DNA of 64,000 bases from Laccaria trichodermophora (taxonomy: Eukaryota > Basidiomycota > Agaricomycetes > Agaricales > Hydnangiaceae), in contig JACTVC010000018.1 in the NCBI GenBank assembly GCA_018417955.1, forward strand, positions 310,001 to 374,000, read 5' to 3'. This document shows positions 10,150 to 20,756 of the stretch, in pieces (the stretch's first letter is position 1; each line of letters begins with the position of its first letter). Position numbers and translations under genes: made by a program. Under the pieces are notes generated by a model. The model was not told the origin of the DNA. It saw nothing but the letters and a program-made list of their open reading frames with translations, and searched no databases.

Positions 10150-12657
10150 GATAAAAGTATTCGGCGATTGAGGATGGTATAGAATAGGGAACAGTCACTC
10201 GATGCTCGAGAGGTGGAAGGATGCCACAAGATATAGGATCTGCTAAGTTAATGGAAGACTCTACGTATAAAAGAGAAATGGAAAGGTCACATTGCTCGAG
10301 GATGGCTTCTACACGCCGAATGCATGAGTTGGATTCTTGATTCCTTGACCATCCTTTCCGGAAGGCACCAATGACTCCTTCATTGTCGCTACGAATCAGA
10401 ACATCAAGGTGAGAAAAATTCATCTCATTGAGAAGCGTGACAATGAGCTCAACAGCTACCGCTTCGAGCCATCCGATGTCTCGTCCTGGAGCCTTCCATG
10501 CTGGAAAGGTCTTCCACACATCCCATGAATCGTTGATTAGCAAACCGATTCCCCAGTCTGTTGATGCGTCGACCCAAATGTTGAGATCAGAGGTAGGGGG
10601 ACGCGGAGCGAGAAAGCGAATGATAGACGGCTTGGAAAGTTGAATTGACCACCATTTAAGGTCTGAAATAACGGAAGGAGGAGGAAATCTTGGAGCGAAG
10701 TCGCTGGTGAAGGTCGTGAGCCACCAAATGATACTGTTGAGATATGCTCTGCCACGCGAATAGACAAAGGTGATGTGTGATAATGAGCCATGCAGAGATT
10801 GTATGTCTTTTTTGAGGAATTGGCGTGATAAAGGGGAATCCTGCAAAATGAAGAGAACTTTAGCGAGATGCTTTTCGCGTTTGATTTTAGTGAGATAGAC
10901 AGTCTTCGCGACAAGGTTCCATTCAAAACCAACATAAGAAGGGGTATCTCCAAATGGAGAACCCTTTGTTGTATGCCATGGAATCCCGAGTGGGGCAATC
11001 ATGGCTTTGATGTAATCAAGATCATAGTCATAACGATAGACAGTGCCATCAGAAGTTCCAGAAAATAGGCCAGCCTTGTTCGCATAACGAAAAGCATTGA
11101 AATCATCAACCCATTTGATAACAGGCCCAACACGGAGAGTATGCCAGATGTCAACCGTCGCATCTGCGACCTCTCCTTGTAAACCTGAAGCAGAGGCGAG
11201 GCCAAATGGTACATTGTGATCAATGTAAAACAAACCCTTGAATTCAACGATCAAGTAACGTTTGGAAGCAGGACTGACTGGAACCGTGCGGTACGCCCCT
11301 TCTACATCAAGGGTGCACGCCTGTGTTCCTGGAGGTGCTGTAGAGACCTACACGATCAATGTATAAGCCATGACTACCAGATAATCAAAAAACATGAAAG
11401 AAACTTGGCCCTAAGTCATTCGTGTCCTTCAAGCAGCTAAGAGTTGTGAACTCCGCTGCGAAGGACATCCGAACAAGGCTCAAATGAGAGAGAAGATATG
11501 TATGTGCGAGTGACATAAAAGAATAGAGAAATTGATATGTATGATGTAGAACTTACAATTTTAGCACATTCAGATGCCGTTCCCCAACGCGTTGGGTACT
11601 CCTCTGAGTTTATGTCATCGTTGACTGAAAACCCCAAGTTTCCCCGATACGAGAGATTGTGACAGCACCGAAATTTGTCAGGCCCACCGGCTTCGCCAGG
11701 CTTAACGACGACTTGGATTGGTGATGAACGAAACAGACCGATTTTGGCTTCTAATTCTTTTTGAGTAAACGGACCTGAGAGGTGTCCGAGTTTGAGTTCA
11801 TCAGCAATGTATTCTTGGATAATGTGATCGTGAGGCGTAGCAGATGCGAGATTGCCAGGAGTAAAAGAGACATCGAGATCAGCAATATTTCTGAGTGGAA
11901 AGCCATGAGATAATTTGAAGCAAAGTTCAGGATACCAATTGAGAATTTGCACTTTAGATAAGTAAGCGTGAAAAGCGATTGCGCTATAAGGGGTTATGAT
12001 TTTTGAGTAATCAGAGTCAGAGTCATGAGGAGATGATTCGAGACGAAGGTTATCAGAGTATGGCAAGCGATCATTGATTATCAGGTCTGGACAGAATGTA
12101 AGATGATCAAGCAGATCATAAAGCGGTAGGGAGAGCAAATGAGCAGAAAGATGAGATGATGAAGCTGTAGAGTCTGGTTCAGATGCATTTGCGAGAGCAG
12201 GCTCCATGATCGGAAGCGCCGCAGAAAGAGCAGATGTGATGATCCGAGTGGGACTTGGAACAGATAGAGAGCCTGTTGAGATTGAAGGCGATACAAATGA
12301 TAGCTCCGTCACTTCGACGCACGAGCTTTCAGTTATCATATTTCGCAGTCGTCTGTTTACCAACCTGCGTGATTGACTCTTGGCATGTCGCGAAACAATG
12401 ATCTCGTTGACAGATAAGGCAGATGGGGGTATTGGTGGAGGAAGCGCCAGAGGACCGAAAAGAACTGTTGCTAGAGTTTGTGGCGACATTCTCGATACGA
12501 CTTCCAGACTGACGAGACGAAGACTCTGCGTCGCGATGATGATAAGGCGTATAACGCGACTTGCCTTTCCAAGAGGAAGAAGACGAAGCGACGTTATGAA
12601 CCAATTCGGCGTCCGAGACAGACCTTGCTGCCAGAATTTCCGCCTGTAGCACCTCAA
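10142..12657 (-). CDS. DIRS reverse transcriptase / RNase H
   Basis: Polymerase gene of the element. The first open part (12657-about 11560) ends in fingers-type motifs (VVVKPGEAGGPDKFR, CHNLSYRG). A candidate intron, GTAAGTTCTAC to GTGTAG (about 11559-11350), joins ...ECAKI to the palm: LDVEGAYRTVPV (motif A), PFGLASASG (motif B) and KWVDDFN (motif C, VDD). RNase H follows with WVDASTDWG, EAVAVE and IRSDNEGV, carrying the expected acidic residues. Without removal of the intron the frame is closed by stops, so this gene either is spliced or is a relic. The N-terminus overlaps gag in another frame; the true start is unclear because overlapping frames in DIRS elements are often reached by frameshifting. 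Confidence 0.75.
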
Positions 12658-13035
12658 GCTTAATGGCTTCGAAGCGGCGCCTGTAAGAATCCTCGTCGTG
12701 AGGGCTTGGCGTTAGATTATATTTCGTATGAATTTCAATGTTGAATTTGAGAATGGCAGGAAAGTTGCGTTTGAGATTGTCCTGTTCGGCTAAAAATTCA
12801 TGATGCTTCTTCCACCGAATGGCCGAATCCTTGTCGCCGTGGGTCTTGACGAAACGGTGATATCGAGTCCATGCTTCGTGCCAATCACCGATGTCCATGG
12901 AGTCTTCACCCTGGAAGAACTTGATGTCGATGATGTGCTGCTTCAAACTAGTGAGCCTATTGATGACCGTTTTCTGTGGGATAGAAGCCTCACTTGTATG
13001 TAAAGTGTTTGTTGCGGAAGTGGTGAAAAGTGATA

Positions 13036-15039
13036 CAGTCGAAACCCTCATAACCCATGCATCAGATAACCCATAACCCCTGAAATCCCATACCATCTTG
13101 GATCCACCAAGTTGGTGGGCAGGGATTTGCATACCATAACCCATAAGTCCGTGATAACCCATAACCCATAGCCCTTGGTGGGCAAAACCCATAGGTTTTG
13201 GACCCTAAGTTAGGGTTATACCTACCAAAAATGGTCATAGAACCCCGCATTTTTCACTGACACTCAATAAAAAATTTATTTACATTAATAAAATCTACCA
13301 CAACACCAAATTTATTGACCTACTGATCACCAAATTCTCTGAAATCAACTTGCAATGCCCCTCCTCCCCATATCAAGCTTCACTCAATCACAAAGTCAAC
13401 ACTGTTGAATAGAAATACATCAATGATGACTTGCCCTGATGGTGCTGATTGTTTTACTTCCAGTGGTGGTGCACAATCCTCGGTATGTGTGACGACCAGT
13501 GACATGCTGTGACAGAGCGTCACAGGCCCAATTTCTTGAGACATTGACCTTGTACTCTCTACAACACCAATTCAATATATTTTTTGCAATGGGTTTGACT
13601 GAATTAAGTGAATGAATCCATTCAGAGAGTTTTCCATGTGGCAATTGCATTTATTGATCCAAAAATGCGAAATCAGTCTGTTTTCCCTGCCAAATCAGGC
13701 AGTCTGAAGAGATTGGAATATAACTTTTCAACAACAGCACGTATGAACATGATTTGCAGACGGATTTTACTTAAAATTTAAATTCCAATCGATCTACGGG
13801 TCCAGAAATTTTATTTGTGTCCCCTGTGCCGAGATACCCTTGAAAATCGGTACTTTAACATGGTTAAAGGCTAGTAATTAAAATTTTGAACCCGTAGGAT
13901 TGGGGTCACATAGTAATCGATGATTTTGTCTCTGCAAACCTAAGCCCAAATCCTATCCATTGTGAAGCTCTATAGCTCGAGAGGCAACCTTGGGCTAATA
14001 GGTCCTGCATAGCCACCAAAGTAAAATATACTGCATATTCTTATACATTTGAATAGAGAATATCTATACAATTCTGGTGCACTTTTCCTCTTGTAAATCG
14101 GTGGAGAAATGACTGAGCTACATCATTTACAAGTTTGGGCTATCTATAACTGGTGGCCAAAACAGGCACCTTCCCAATTTGGCAGACTGGTGATGCTTTC
14201 CCAGATAGCTCAAACTTGTAAATGATGTAGCTCAGTCATTTCTCCACCGATTTACAAGAGGAAAAGTGCACCAGAATTGTATAGATATTCTCTATTCAAA
14301 TGTATAAGAATATGCAGTATATTTTACTTTGGTGGCTATGCAGGACCTATTAGCCCAAGGTTGCCTCTCGAGCTATAGAGCTTCACAATGGATAGGATTT
14401 GGGCTTAGGTTTGCAGAGACAAAATCATCGATTACTATGTGACCCCAATCCTACGGGTTCAAAATTTTAATTACTAGCCTTTAACCATGTTAAAGTACCG
14501 ATTTTCAAGGGTATCTCGGCACAGGGGACACAAATAAAATTTCTGGACCCGTAGATCGATTGGAATTTAAATTTTAAGTAAAATCCGTCTGCAAATCATG
14601 TTCATACGTGCTGTTGTTGAAAAGTTATATTCCAATCTCTTCAGACTGCCTGATTTGGCAGGGAAAACAGACTGATTTCGCATTTTTGGATCAATAAATG
14701 CAATTGCCACATGGAAAACTCTCTGAATGGATTCATTCACTTAATTCAGTCAAACCCATTGCAAAAAATATATTGAATTGGTGTTGTAGAGAGTACAAGG
14801 TCAATGTCTCAAGAAATTGGGCCTGTGACGCTCTGTCACAGCATGTCACTGGTCGTCACACATACCGAGGATTGTGCACCACCACTTCCAGTCTAGCAAA
14901 CAAAGAAAATTAGATTTTCTCGAGATTTCCATGATTTTTTGAGCGCTTAATTTTTTCCCACCCCCTCCAACCCATAACCTCCAAAAACCCATAGGCTGGA
15001 CTGTCCACAGAAGGGTATGGGTTATGAGGGTTTCGACTG
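13036..15039. mobile_element. Non-autonomous TIR element with TA target duplication, inserted in DIRS gag
   Basis: The ends are perfect inverted repeats of 23 bp starting CAGTCGAAACCCTCATAACC, flanked by TA on each side (13034-13035 and 15040-15041). The TA target and CAGT start point to the Tc1/mariner-pogo group. The left subterminal region repeats ATAACCCATA many times. No transposase gene is visible; most of the interior is a giant palindrome. It must have been mobilised by an enzyme encoded elsewhere. Confidence 0.85.
13462..14886. repeat. Near-perfect long palindrome: two 684-bp arms around a 57-bp spacer
   Basis: The left arm (13462-14145) and right arm (14203-14886) are reverse complements with only one mismatch that I noticed (GGGCTATCT versus GAGCTATCT at the inner edge). 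Each arm contains the same open frame of about 65 codons starting MQLPHGKLSEW, which I do not recognise and which may not be coding. Transcripts across this block could fold into a hairpin of nearly 700 bp. Confidence 0.9.
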
Positions 15040-15480
15040 TAGAGGGATATGAGAACCGTTCTCGGCAAGAGAGATAATAAAAGGATGAATGCCGTAGCCC
15101 GTATTGGAAGAAGAGGACGTCGAGGTGGTCTCATTAGTAACAGAAAAAAGAAGTTTGGGAGCCGAGATGACATCAGGAAGGGGATTATCTTTCAATGTGT
15201 TAGTGAGTGTGTCACGGACGAGTTTTTGTGAAGCAGGTGAAATAGCTTGTAGAGCCGCATATATCTGGGTCATCTTGGGAGCAGCCAGCGCAGAGGGAGG
15301 AGTTTTTGGGCGATTTGGGTCTTCCTCTGATGTAACACGAGTTTCGACGGTGGGGTTGTCGGCAGTGACTGGATCGATTACGACGCTGGACATGTCAGAA
15401 GGCACTTCTTTATTAGCGGCACCAGCAGGAGGACGTGAAGTGTCAAGATCAGTCATTTTGAGTTTCAATGGATTAAAATG

Positions 15481-15980
15481 AAATCGAAAAAATTCTGCGA
15501 AGGCTAAAGTTCGCGGGGGAAATGGGAATGAAAGCGAAGAAGACAGGAATTTTTTTATTGCTTCACGAGGACTTTATCCTCGGAGCGCACAGACCTCAGA
15601 AGGCTGTCAACACCACGGAACGTGGTGAAGCGGGCATCACCGCATCGCGCTTACAAAGCCCCTGCTTGAGTTGTTTCGAGCTCGCAAGCTCGCTCTCCAA
15701 CTCGAGCCTCAAACGTCGTAGAAGGCAACGTGGAATAAACGAGCCACATGATCGGAATTTTCCGAGCGCTGACAAACTCATCCGCCGGATGGGCGGACGC
15801 GCGGAAATTCCAAATCCGAGATTCTTTGCGTTTTGCTCCACGAAGACAATCTCAAACATAACATCAGCTTCGCGAAAACCCAGAAGTAATCGAAGTTTGC
15901 ACTGGTGCTTCTTTTGCCGATAACTGGAGACTCTGGATCCTGAGAGTTATGAGTTACTGCAGTCGATCTGTATACTTGAG
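15481..15980. other. DIRS leader / flank, no gene seen
   Basis: This lies upstream of the DIRS gag start and probably includes its 5' non-coding end. Short frames on both strands show no family motif. A short inverted match (CACCACGGAACGTGGTG, about 15612-15628) is the only structure I noticed. Confidence 0.35.
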
Positions 15981-15983
15981 CAA

Positions 15984-16313
15984 ATGCCTGCCAGGAAGAG
16001 GCTTGTTTTGTGGCTGCCAAACGTCGAAGCCGCTCACGATGCGTCGCATTACAGTGGAACCCCTGTGGAGTCACCAGTTCATGTGTTTGCGGAAGGCTTG
16101 TCCTCCCCGCTGTTATGGTCAACATTTCGAGACGATGCTATTGAGATGGCGGGTGGCAATCCAACGAAAGAGCTAGATGCATATCTGGGGTATCCGATAT
16201 CGAACGTAGGGACTTTTACTTCAGATTCCCCTTTGACGAGGATTCAAAAGAATTGTTTAAGTCCTTGGTGGAGCTACTTTACTGTGTATGGTTGTCAAGG
16301 GAGTCGTTTATGA
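15984..16313 (+). pseudogene. Probable F-box-protein fragment
   Basis: The frame contains SPLLWSTFRDDAI followed by KELDAYL, which resembles PPLWSTFRHDSI followed by SRLDVYL in the intact F-box gene at 45894-47315. The LWS-type motif sits just after the F-box in this mushroom family. No F-box start and no LRR-like C-terminus are present, so I read it as a truncated relic. Confidence 0.4.
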
Positions 16314-16394
16314 TCAGTCTTAGATACAACTCTCACTACTTGACGGGTATCTTATTGAAGGACCCTTCACCGATCCTTCAAGTGCAAGGTTCCA

Positions 16395-17432
16395 TCATGC
16401 CAGCACGAACCCAACGGCAACGGCCATGAAAGCGGCCAGCGAGCTCGTCGATAGAGCAGACGCGCCGCTGCCCTTGGCGGGAGCTGAAGCAGCTGGCGTA
16501 GATGCAAGACTGGTCATTGGAGGAGCGGTGACGGTAGAAGCGGCTTTACCGCTCGAAATGGACAGAGTGCTCGAAATGGGCAGAGGAGCAGCAGTGTAAA
16601 CGTGTGCCCCGCTAGGAACAGGGCCAACCGGTGCCGAGGCGGATGCACCAATGCCAACTAAACCTCCTTCACCTTGCTATACGACCGATTGAATGAGGTG
16701 AGAAAGTGCCGATGTTCAGGCGGTGAGGATGCTTACGTTCGGGGTGCCCTTGAATGCTTTGGCGTTGGCCTGGAACGCTGCAAAGGTGTTGTCGCCTGTT
16801 GCGGGTGCGTTGATAGCTCCAATCATTCCTTGAAGACGAGGAGGGAGCGAAGGATAAGCTAAACTTGACCCTCCCATGGGGAATGAACATACCAGATGAG
16901 CAATGAAAACTGGGTAAAATCTGCTTGCAGTAGAACCAAATAGCTATTTCGACGTGAGGATGATCACCAGTAAACTCAGAAAGATTTGCGTACGCTTAGA
17001 GTCATCTGTGATCGTCAAGTTCCACTCAGGCGTTGCGGAGAGAGGAGGACTGGCAGGGATGAAAACCCAACCGGAATCGAATCCTCCAGGACGGGGATCG
17101 CACGGATCGGAAAACGTTGATTGAGTGACGGTGTGGTTTCCTGGCCTGAGTGTGCAATTCATTGATTACCAGGTTGAAGAAGATGAAAACGATTACCTAC
17201 GCTCCAGAAAAGCGGAAAGTAATGACAGTGCCGTTGGTCGCTTTGAAATTATTGGGAGCGTATTGGAAGATACCTCCCCCTGAAGTTGGCGCTGAGCCCA
17301 CTACGACCACCTTGTTGCACGGTTTGAGTTCAGTGTACTCGACTCAGTTGGAAGGATCTGAGCCAAACTTACAGTTTGAGCAAAAGCCGCAGAGGCTAGA
17401 GCTAAAGCGGTGAGGCCGATAGTGAACAGCAT
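16395..17432 (-). CDS. Cupredoxin (plastocyanin-like) secreted protein, probably GPI-anchored
   Basis: ATG 17432 opens a 19-residue signal peptide (MLFTIGLTALALASAAFA). After a first intron (starting at 17372) comes a cupredoxin domain: VVVVGSAP, FQYAPNNFKATNG, then GNHTVTQSTF with a candidate copper His, WVFIPASPP, IWFYCKQ with a candidate copper Cys, and FHCSSGMIGAINAP with a second His. A Ser/Ala/Pro-rich linker then leads to a hydrophobic C-terminus (SLAAFMAVAVGFVLA), as in GPI-anchored proteins. At least five GT-AG introns are needed and all junctions keep frame. The family is common in fungal cell walls as extracellular serine-rich proteins. Whether copper is bound cannot be told; the Met region is present but the ligand set is only partly canonical. 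Confidence 0.8.
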
Positions 17433-18361
17433 CTTCCTTCGGAAAAGTTACAACGGAGAGGAAGTATCAAGACTATTTCAATCAAGAACTGTGAGAACAT
17501 GAAACAAATGCGATCGTTTTTTCGCATCTTCCAGGAACGTGGTTCAATAGATTCACGACGAAAGGGCTTTCTCAATTCAGTACAAACCGATGTCGACGCC
17601 CTGAGGAGAATAATCTTGAAGCCTGATACGTAAATGTTACACACGTGCGAATGGAATGGAGTTACTCACACGCTGTTCATCGAAAGGTTGAGGACCGTAA
17701 TCTCCGTGAGGCATTTTCAGAGGAGGGATATGTCTCTGCAGCATGGTGAAGCCAGTGCACTTTGGATGAATGTCGAGTAAGGTTCTGGGGTAGGATGTGT
17801 GAAAATTTCGCATATAGAGTAAACCCATGCATTCCTCTACATACCTTCAACGGTGTTCTCGGAAACAGCTTGCATCATACCGCCCGACTGAAGGAGCGAT
17901 GGGAAGTGATCGAATATTTGACAGCTCGACAATCTCATCAGAATAATGGTGACAGCCGGCCAGATCTGATACCTTAGCAATGTAATCCGTCACCTCTCTA
18001 ACAACTACCACTTCCGAGTAGATTTCGGTCGTTGATAGGTGTTTTCTCGAGGCGGGTACCATATCAGCCTATTTTCTGGGCAATGATGGCAATGCCGAAG
18101 GTGTAATCGGGCGTCAGTGACTTTGCATTCTTTTAGAGAAACGCGAAGCAGAATCGCTGAGTTTTCGCTGAAGTTGGACGTCAATGAAAAGTTCTTGACA
18201 TCGTTAAACGGTATTTACCTGACACTGCAGCCCTGGCCGACGATGCTCGCCAGACAGAGGCATCATCATGAGACGGAGCGACGGGGGACGAGTGACTGTC
18301 TCTGGGTGGAAGAAAGATGGGAAGACTATTTCTCCCGAATGGTCCTTGCAACTTCTCAACA

Positions 18362-20298
18362 CACTGTGGGGAGCGTTTGCACCCATATGGGGTGCTTAGT
18401 CACTGATTTTGACATTTCAGCACTCACGTGTGGTGTCCGTATTTGGGTGCATTTAGGTGCATTTCTCCACACTCAGACGAAGTGTGCACTCATGGACACT
18501 TCACTTGAGTGCATTTGTCAATTTCAATCTTGACTTCCGTGGAAGATAATTCCTGCACAATGGTCCCAAAGATAAGTATGATAGGATTCTCGCAACTCGG
18601 TTGGGGACTTCTTCAGGCTCAATTCAAGCTCAATTAACCAAGTAGCCAGACATTCAATCAAAATTTGGACGACTGGCAACAAGTAGGAGATAATAGGTCA
18701 GTCATAAAGTAGAAACTCCTTATAAAGGTAAGACTGGGAACATGCAGCCCCGAAAACCCCAATCAATAGATCACCTTGAGATCACCTGCCGTTGACAAAG
18801 CCCGAAAAGAGTGACGTTCCTAACGCGACGCGTCTGTTTGTCCATATTTAGTATTAAGGAGTTCGTCGGAGTTTAAAATACAAGTTATCCTCATGCCACG
18901 ACCATCTGCGACTACACGGCGTCGTTCTGTCGCTCCTCCGTTTCCAATGGCCTTCCGACGGTCAGAAGTGGTATCTACTAAGGTTAGGTGCGACCCCCCT
19001 TAGCTTGCTTTCTGATACGCGCTCACAGAGGTCCTTAACGTTCATTGAAGCCCCCCCAGCAAACTCTCCCAAGATCGAGGACAACGGTGTGATGAGACGC
19101 CATATATGCGTGGTACGTAAGTCCCCCCACCCCGCACTAGGTATATATACTAAATAATGTCGCATAGATCATACCCAAGAGCAACCCACCACACCACCTC
19201 GGACCGGCGGCACCGGTAAGGCAGCCTTTTAGAAGTCGATCCACGCCCCACGCGACACAAGCCAGCTTCCGATGTGATTTCTTGTATATTTGGGTGCTGC
19301 CGTAGATTTGAGACGAGTGAGGGCAAGGCAGCTGCAATTTGGGAGGATAAACAGGTGTTTGGACGGTTTAGCTGGGCATCGGTGAGCACCCGCGCCCCAA
19401 CAATGTCCTTGATCCTCCCTGACCCGAACTGGCACTCACAGCTGCTCTGTCCGCTCGTGCCAGTTGCACGGAGTTTATACCTGCTGCACCTGTAAGTCAT
19501 TCATCCGCTATCCGCTTCTACAGCTGAACGACCACGGTCGCACCCTCCTCCGACGCGCCTCCCTACGCATTTCATCCCTCCAGAAATCCAATTTGATGTG
19601 TCAAGATCAGGTACAGCTTTTTACGCACAGATCTCCCACAACATTTGGTAGAAAATGAAGGTGTCGCACGCTAAACACAGCCGCCCCAATTACGCGGCTA
19701 TTCCTCGCCCTTTTTCGAATGACCACATCTTCTCGGTGCTCTGGTCAGCCGATGGATTCAATGTGTATACCTGATGCTTTTCGACTTCTCAGACTCCGCG
19801 GGTGGGCAATTGTAAGTAACTCTATTTCAACTTGCTCTGCACTCAGGTCTGACATCGGATCACTGACTCTCCCTAGTGCGCTACGATCTGTTGGCAATTA
19901 TCGGCCCCTTGTCGATAACGACGTAAACTAGCATTCTCGTCGGTGCGTCAATGTTTGAATTCAAAGGTCAGTGAAATCTCGCCGCTTGTCTGTTTCAATA
20001 GGTAGCTGTAGTAACGTAATAAATACATTGTTATATGTATGGTTTATGCGCTGGATTTTGTAGCGGTAACGAACGGCGAGGAAAACACCATATTTGAGTG
20101 TAACACCATAACTGAGTGATTTGACAGTGATTCTACGGTGCAATTTTGGGCTGATCACTGTATGAAACACCGTAAATGAGTGTTTTGAAGTTAGTGCATC
20201 ACTTTAGATGGGTGTGAGATACACTTCCACCAAGTGTTTACACACTTGGCTCAAGTGTAATGAAGCACTCATATGGGGTGCAAACGCTTCCCACAGTG
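18362..20298. mobile_element. CACTG-ended TIR element with 4-bp target duplication
   Basis: The left end begins CACTGTGGGGAGCGTTTGCA and the right end, read inward, begins CACTGTGGGAAGCGTTTGCA; similarity continues for about 35 bp. AACA flanks both ends (18358-18361 and 20299-20302). Subterminal regions are rich in CACTTGAGTGCA and GAGTGTTT-like words, a typical transposase-binding arrangement. CACTR termini suggest the CACTA/EnSpm group, but its usual target duplication is 2-3 bp, so the class is uncertain. No transposase gene is recognisable. Confidence 0.7.
18893..19931 (+). CDS. Hypothetical multi-exon gene or relic carried inside the TIR element
   Basis: ATG 18893 opens MPRPSATTRRRSVAPPFPMAF and runs to a plausible donor at 18981 (AAG/GTTAGG). 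Candidate later exons read SLTFIEAPPANSPKIEDNG, FETSEGKAAAIWEDKQ with FGRFSWAS, and PRSHPPPTRLPTHFIPPEI. Splice sites are abundant, but I could not find one path that keeps frame throughout, and a TAG interrupts near 19649. It may be a captured host gene in decay. No family is recognised. Confidence 0.3.
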
Positions 20299-20756
20299 AA
20301 CAGCATCAATGTAATCAAGGCGGTCATCTTCTATTCCATTACTGTACGTGGACATTGCTCCATGTCCGCTCGTAGCGATATGTATGGACTGCCGGCTCTG
20401 TTTCCCTCCCACCAGCGTAACCGAAATTGAAGTTCCAGCAAAGAAAAACGCGACTTTCGTCGAGCGCTAAGACATCCAAGGGTCCATTTCAGCACTTCTT
20501 GGGCACAATACCAGCCGTAGGAAGGTGTTCGGTGGTTTGCAATTTGACATGAGTGCGCTGAAAAACGCCGTCAAAAAGAAATCCGGTTTTTATGGCAAGA
20601 TTATTTGTCTATGTTGCTCAAGGGCGTTAAAATTTTTGATTTGACCTGGTGACTGTTCTCAAAAAGAACAGCTCCAGCTAACAGCACCCAGGATTCTTAT
20701 ATATCCCCTCTTCCTAGATTTCTTTCTTCTGCTAGACCTGTGCCTCTACCACCGTC

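Larger units (their letters stand above)
12329..15456 (-). pseudogene. DIRS gag-like gene disrupted by a TIR element
   Basis: The N-terminal part (15456-15042) starts MTDLDTSRPP and contains a helical stretch resembling capsid sequence (QIYAALQAISPASQKLVRD). The C-terminal part (13033-12329) has charged helical sequence and a zinc-knuckle-like CLICQRDHCFATC. Removing the inserted block together with one TA copy restores a continuous frame (...HIPL-SLFTTSA...), so the gene was intact when hit. Its product would be the nucleocapsid protein. The zinc-knuckle spacing (CX2CX3HX4C) is slightly short of the retroviral consensus. Confidence 0.75.
8461..15480 (-). mobile_element. DIRS-type tyrosine-recombinase retrotransposon
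   Basis: Reading leftwards, the element has gag (15456-12329, interrupted), reverse transcriptase/RNase H (12657-10142) and a tyrosine recombinase (10149-8866), the order and content that define DIRS elements. There is no DDE integrase and no LTR of the Gypsy/Copia kind. Its 3' non-coding part (8500-8860) has a diverged inverted copy at 281-555. I could not find the inverted terminal repeats or the internal complementary region expected for DIRS, so both outer limits are approximate. Apart from the inserted element at 13036-15039 the reading frames look intact, suggesting a fairly young copy. Confidence 0.8.
17640..20460 (-). pseudogene. Unidentified minus-strand frame interrupted by the 18362-20298 element
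   Basis: Upstream of the insertion the minus strand reads TSISVTLVGGKQ ... DDRLDYIDAV. Taking out the element and one AACA copy joins it in frame to EKLQGPFGRNSLPIF and about 40 further codons, ending at a possible donor near 18222. Additional candidate exons follow leftwards to 17640 (for example MPHGDYGPQPFDEQR), without a secure splice model. I do not recognise the protein. The joined frame of about 115 codons could still be chance. Confidence 0.3.

Noticed and set aside
13420..14913. Identical 60-70 codon frames in both arms of the palindrome (MQLPHGKLSEW...)
   Set aside because: The duplication is explained by the inverted repeat itself. I recognise no domain and see no promoter or intron, so I do not call a gene.
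8461..15480. Gypsy-type LTR retrotransposon
   Set aside because: The third gene is a tyrosine recombinase with an HxxR box, not a DDE integrase, and no LTRs are found.
16080..16310. hAT dimerisation-domain fragment (KELDAYLGYP ... WWSYF)
   Set aside because: The match to the LWSTFR motif of the F-box gene in the same window is better, and the hAT pattern is incomplete.
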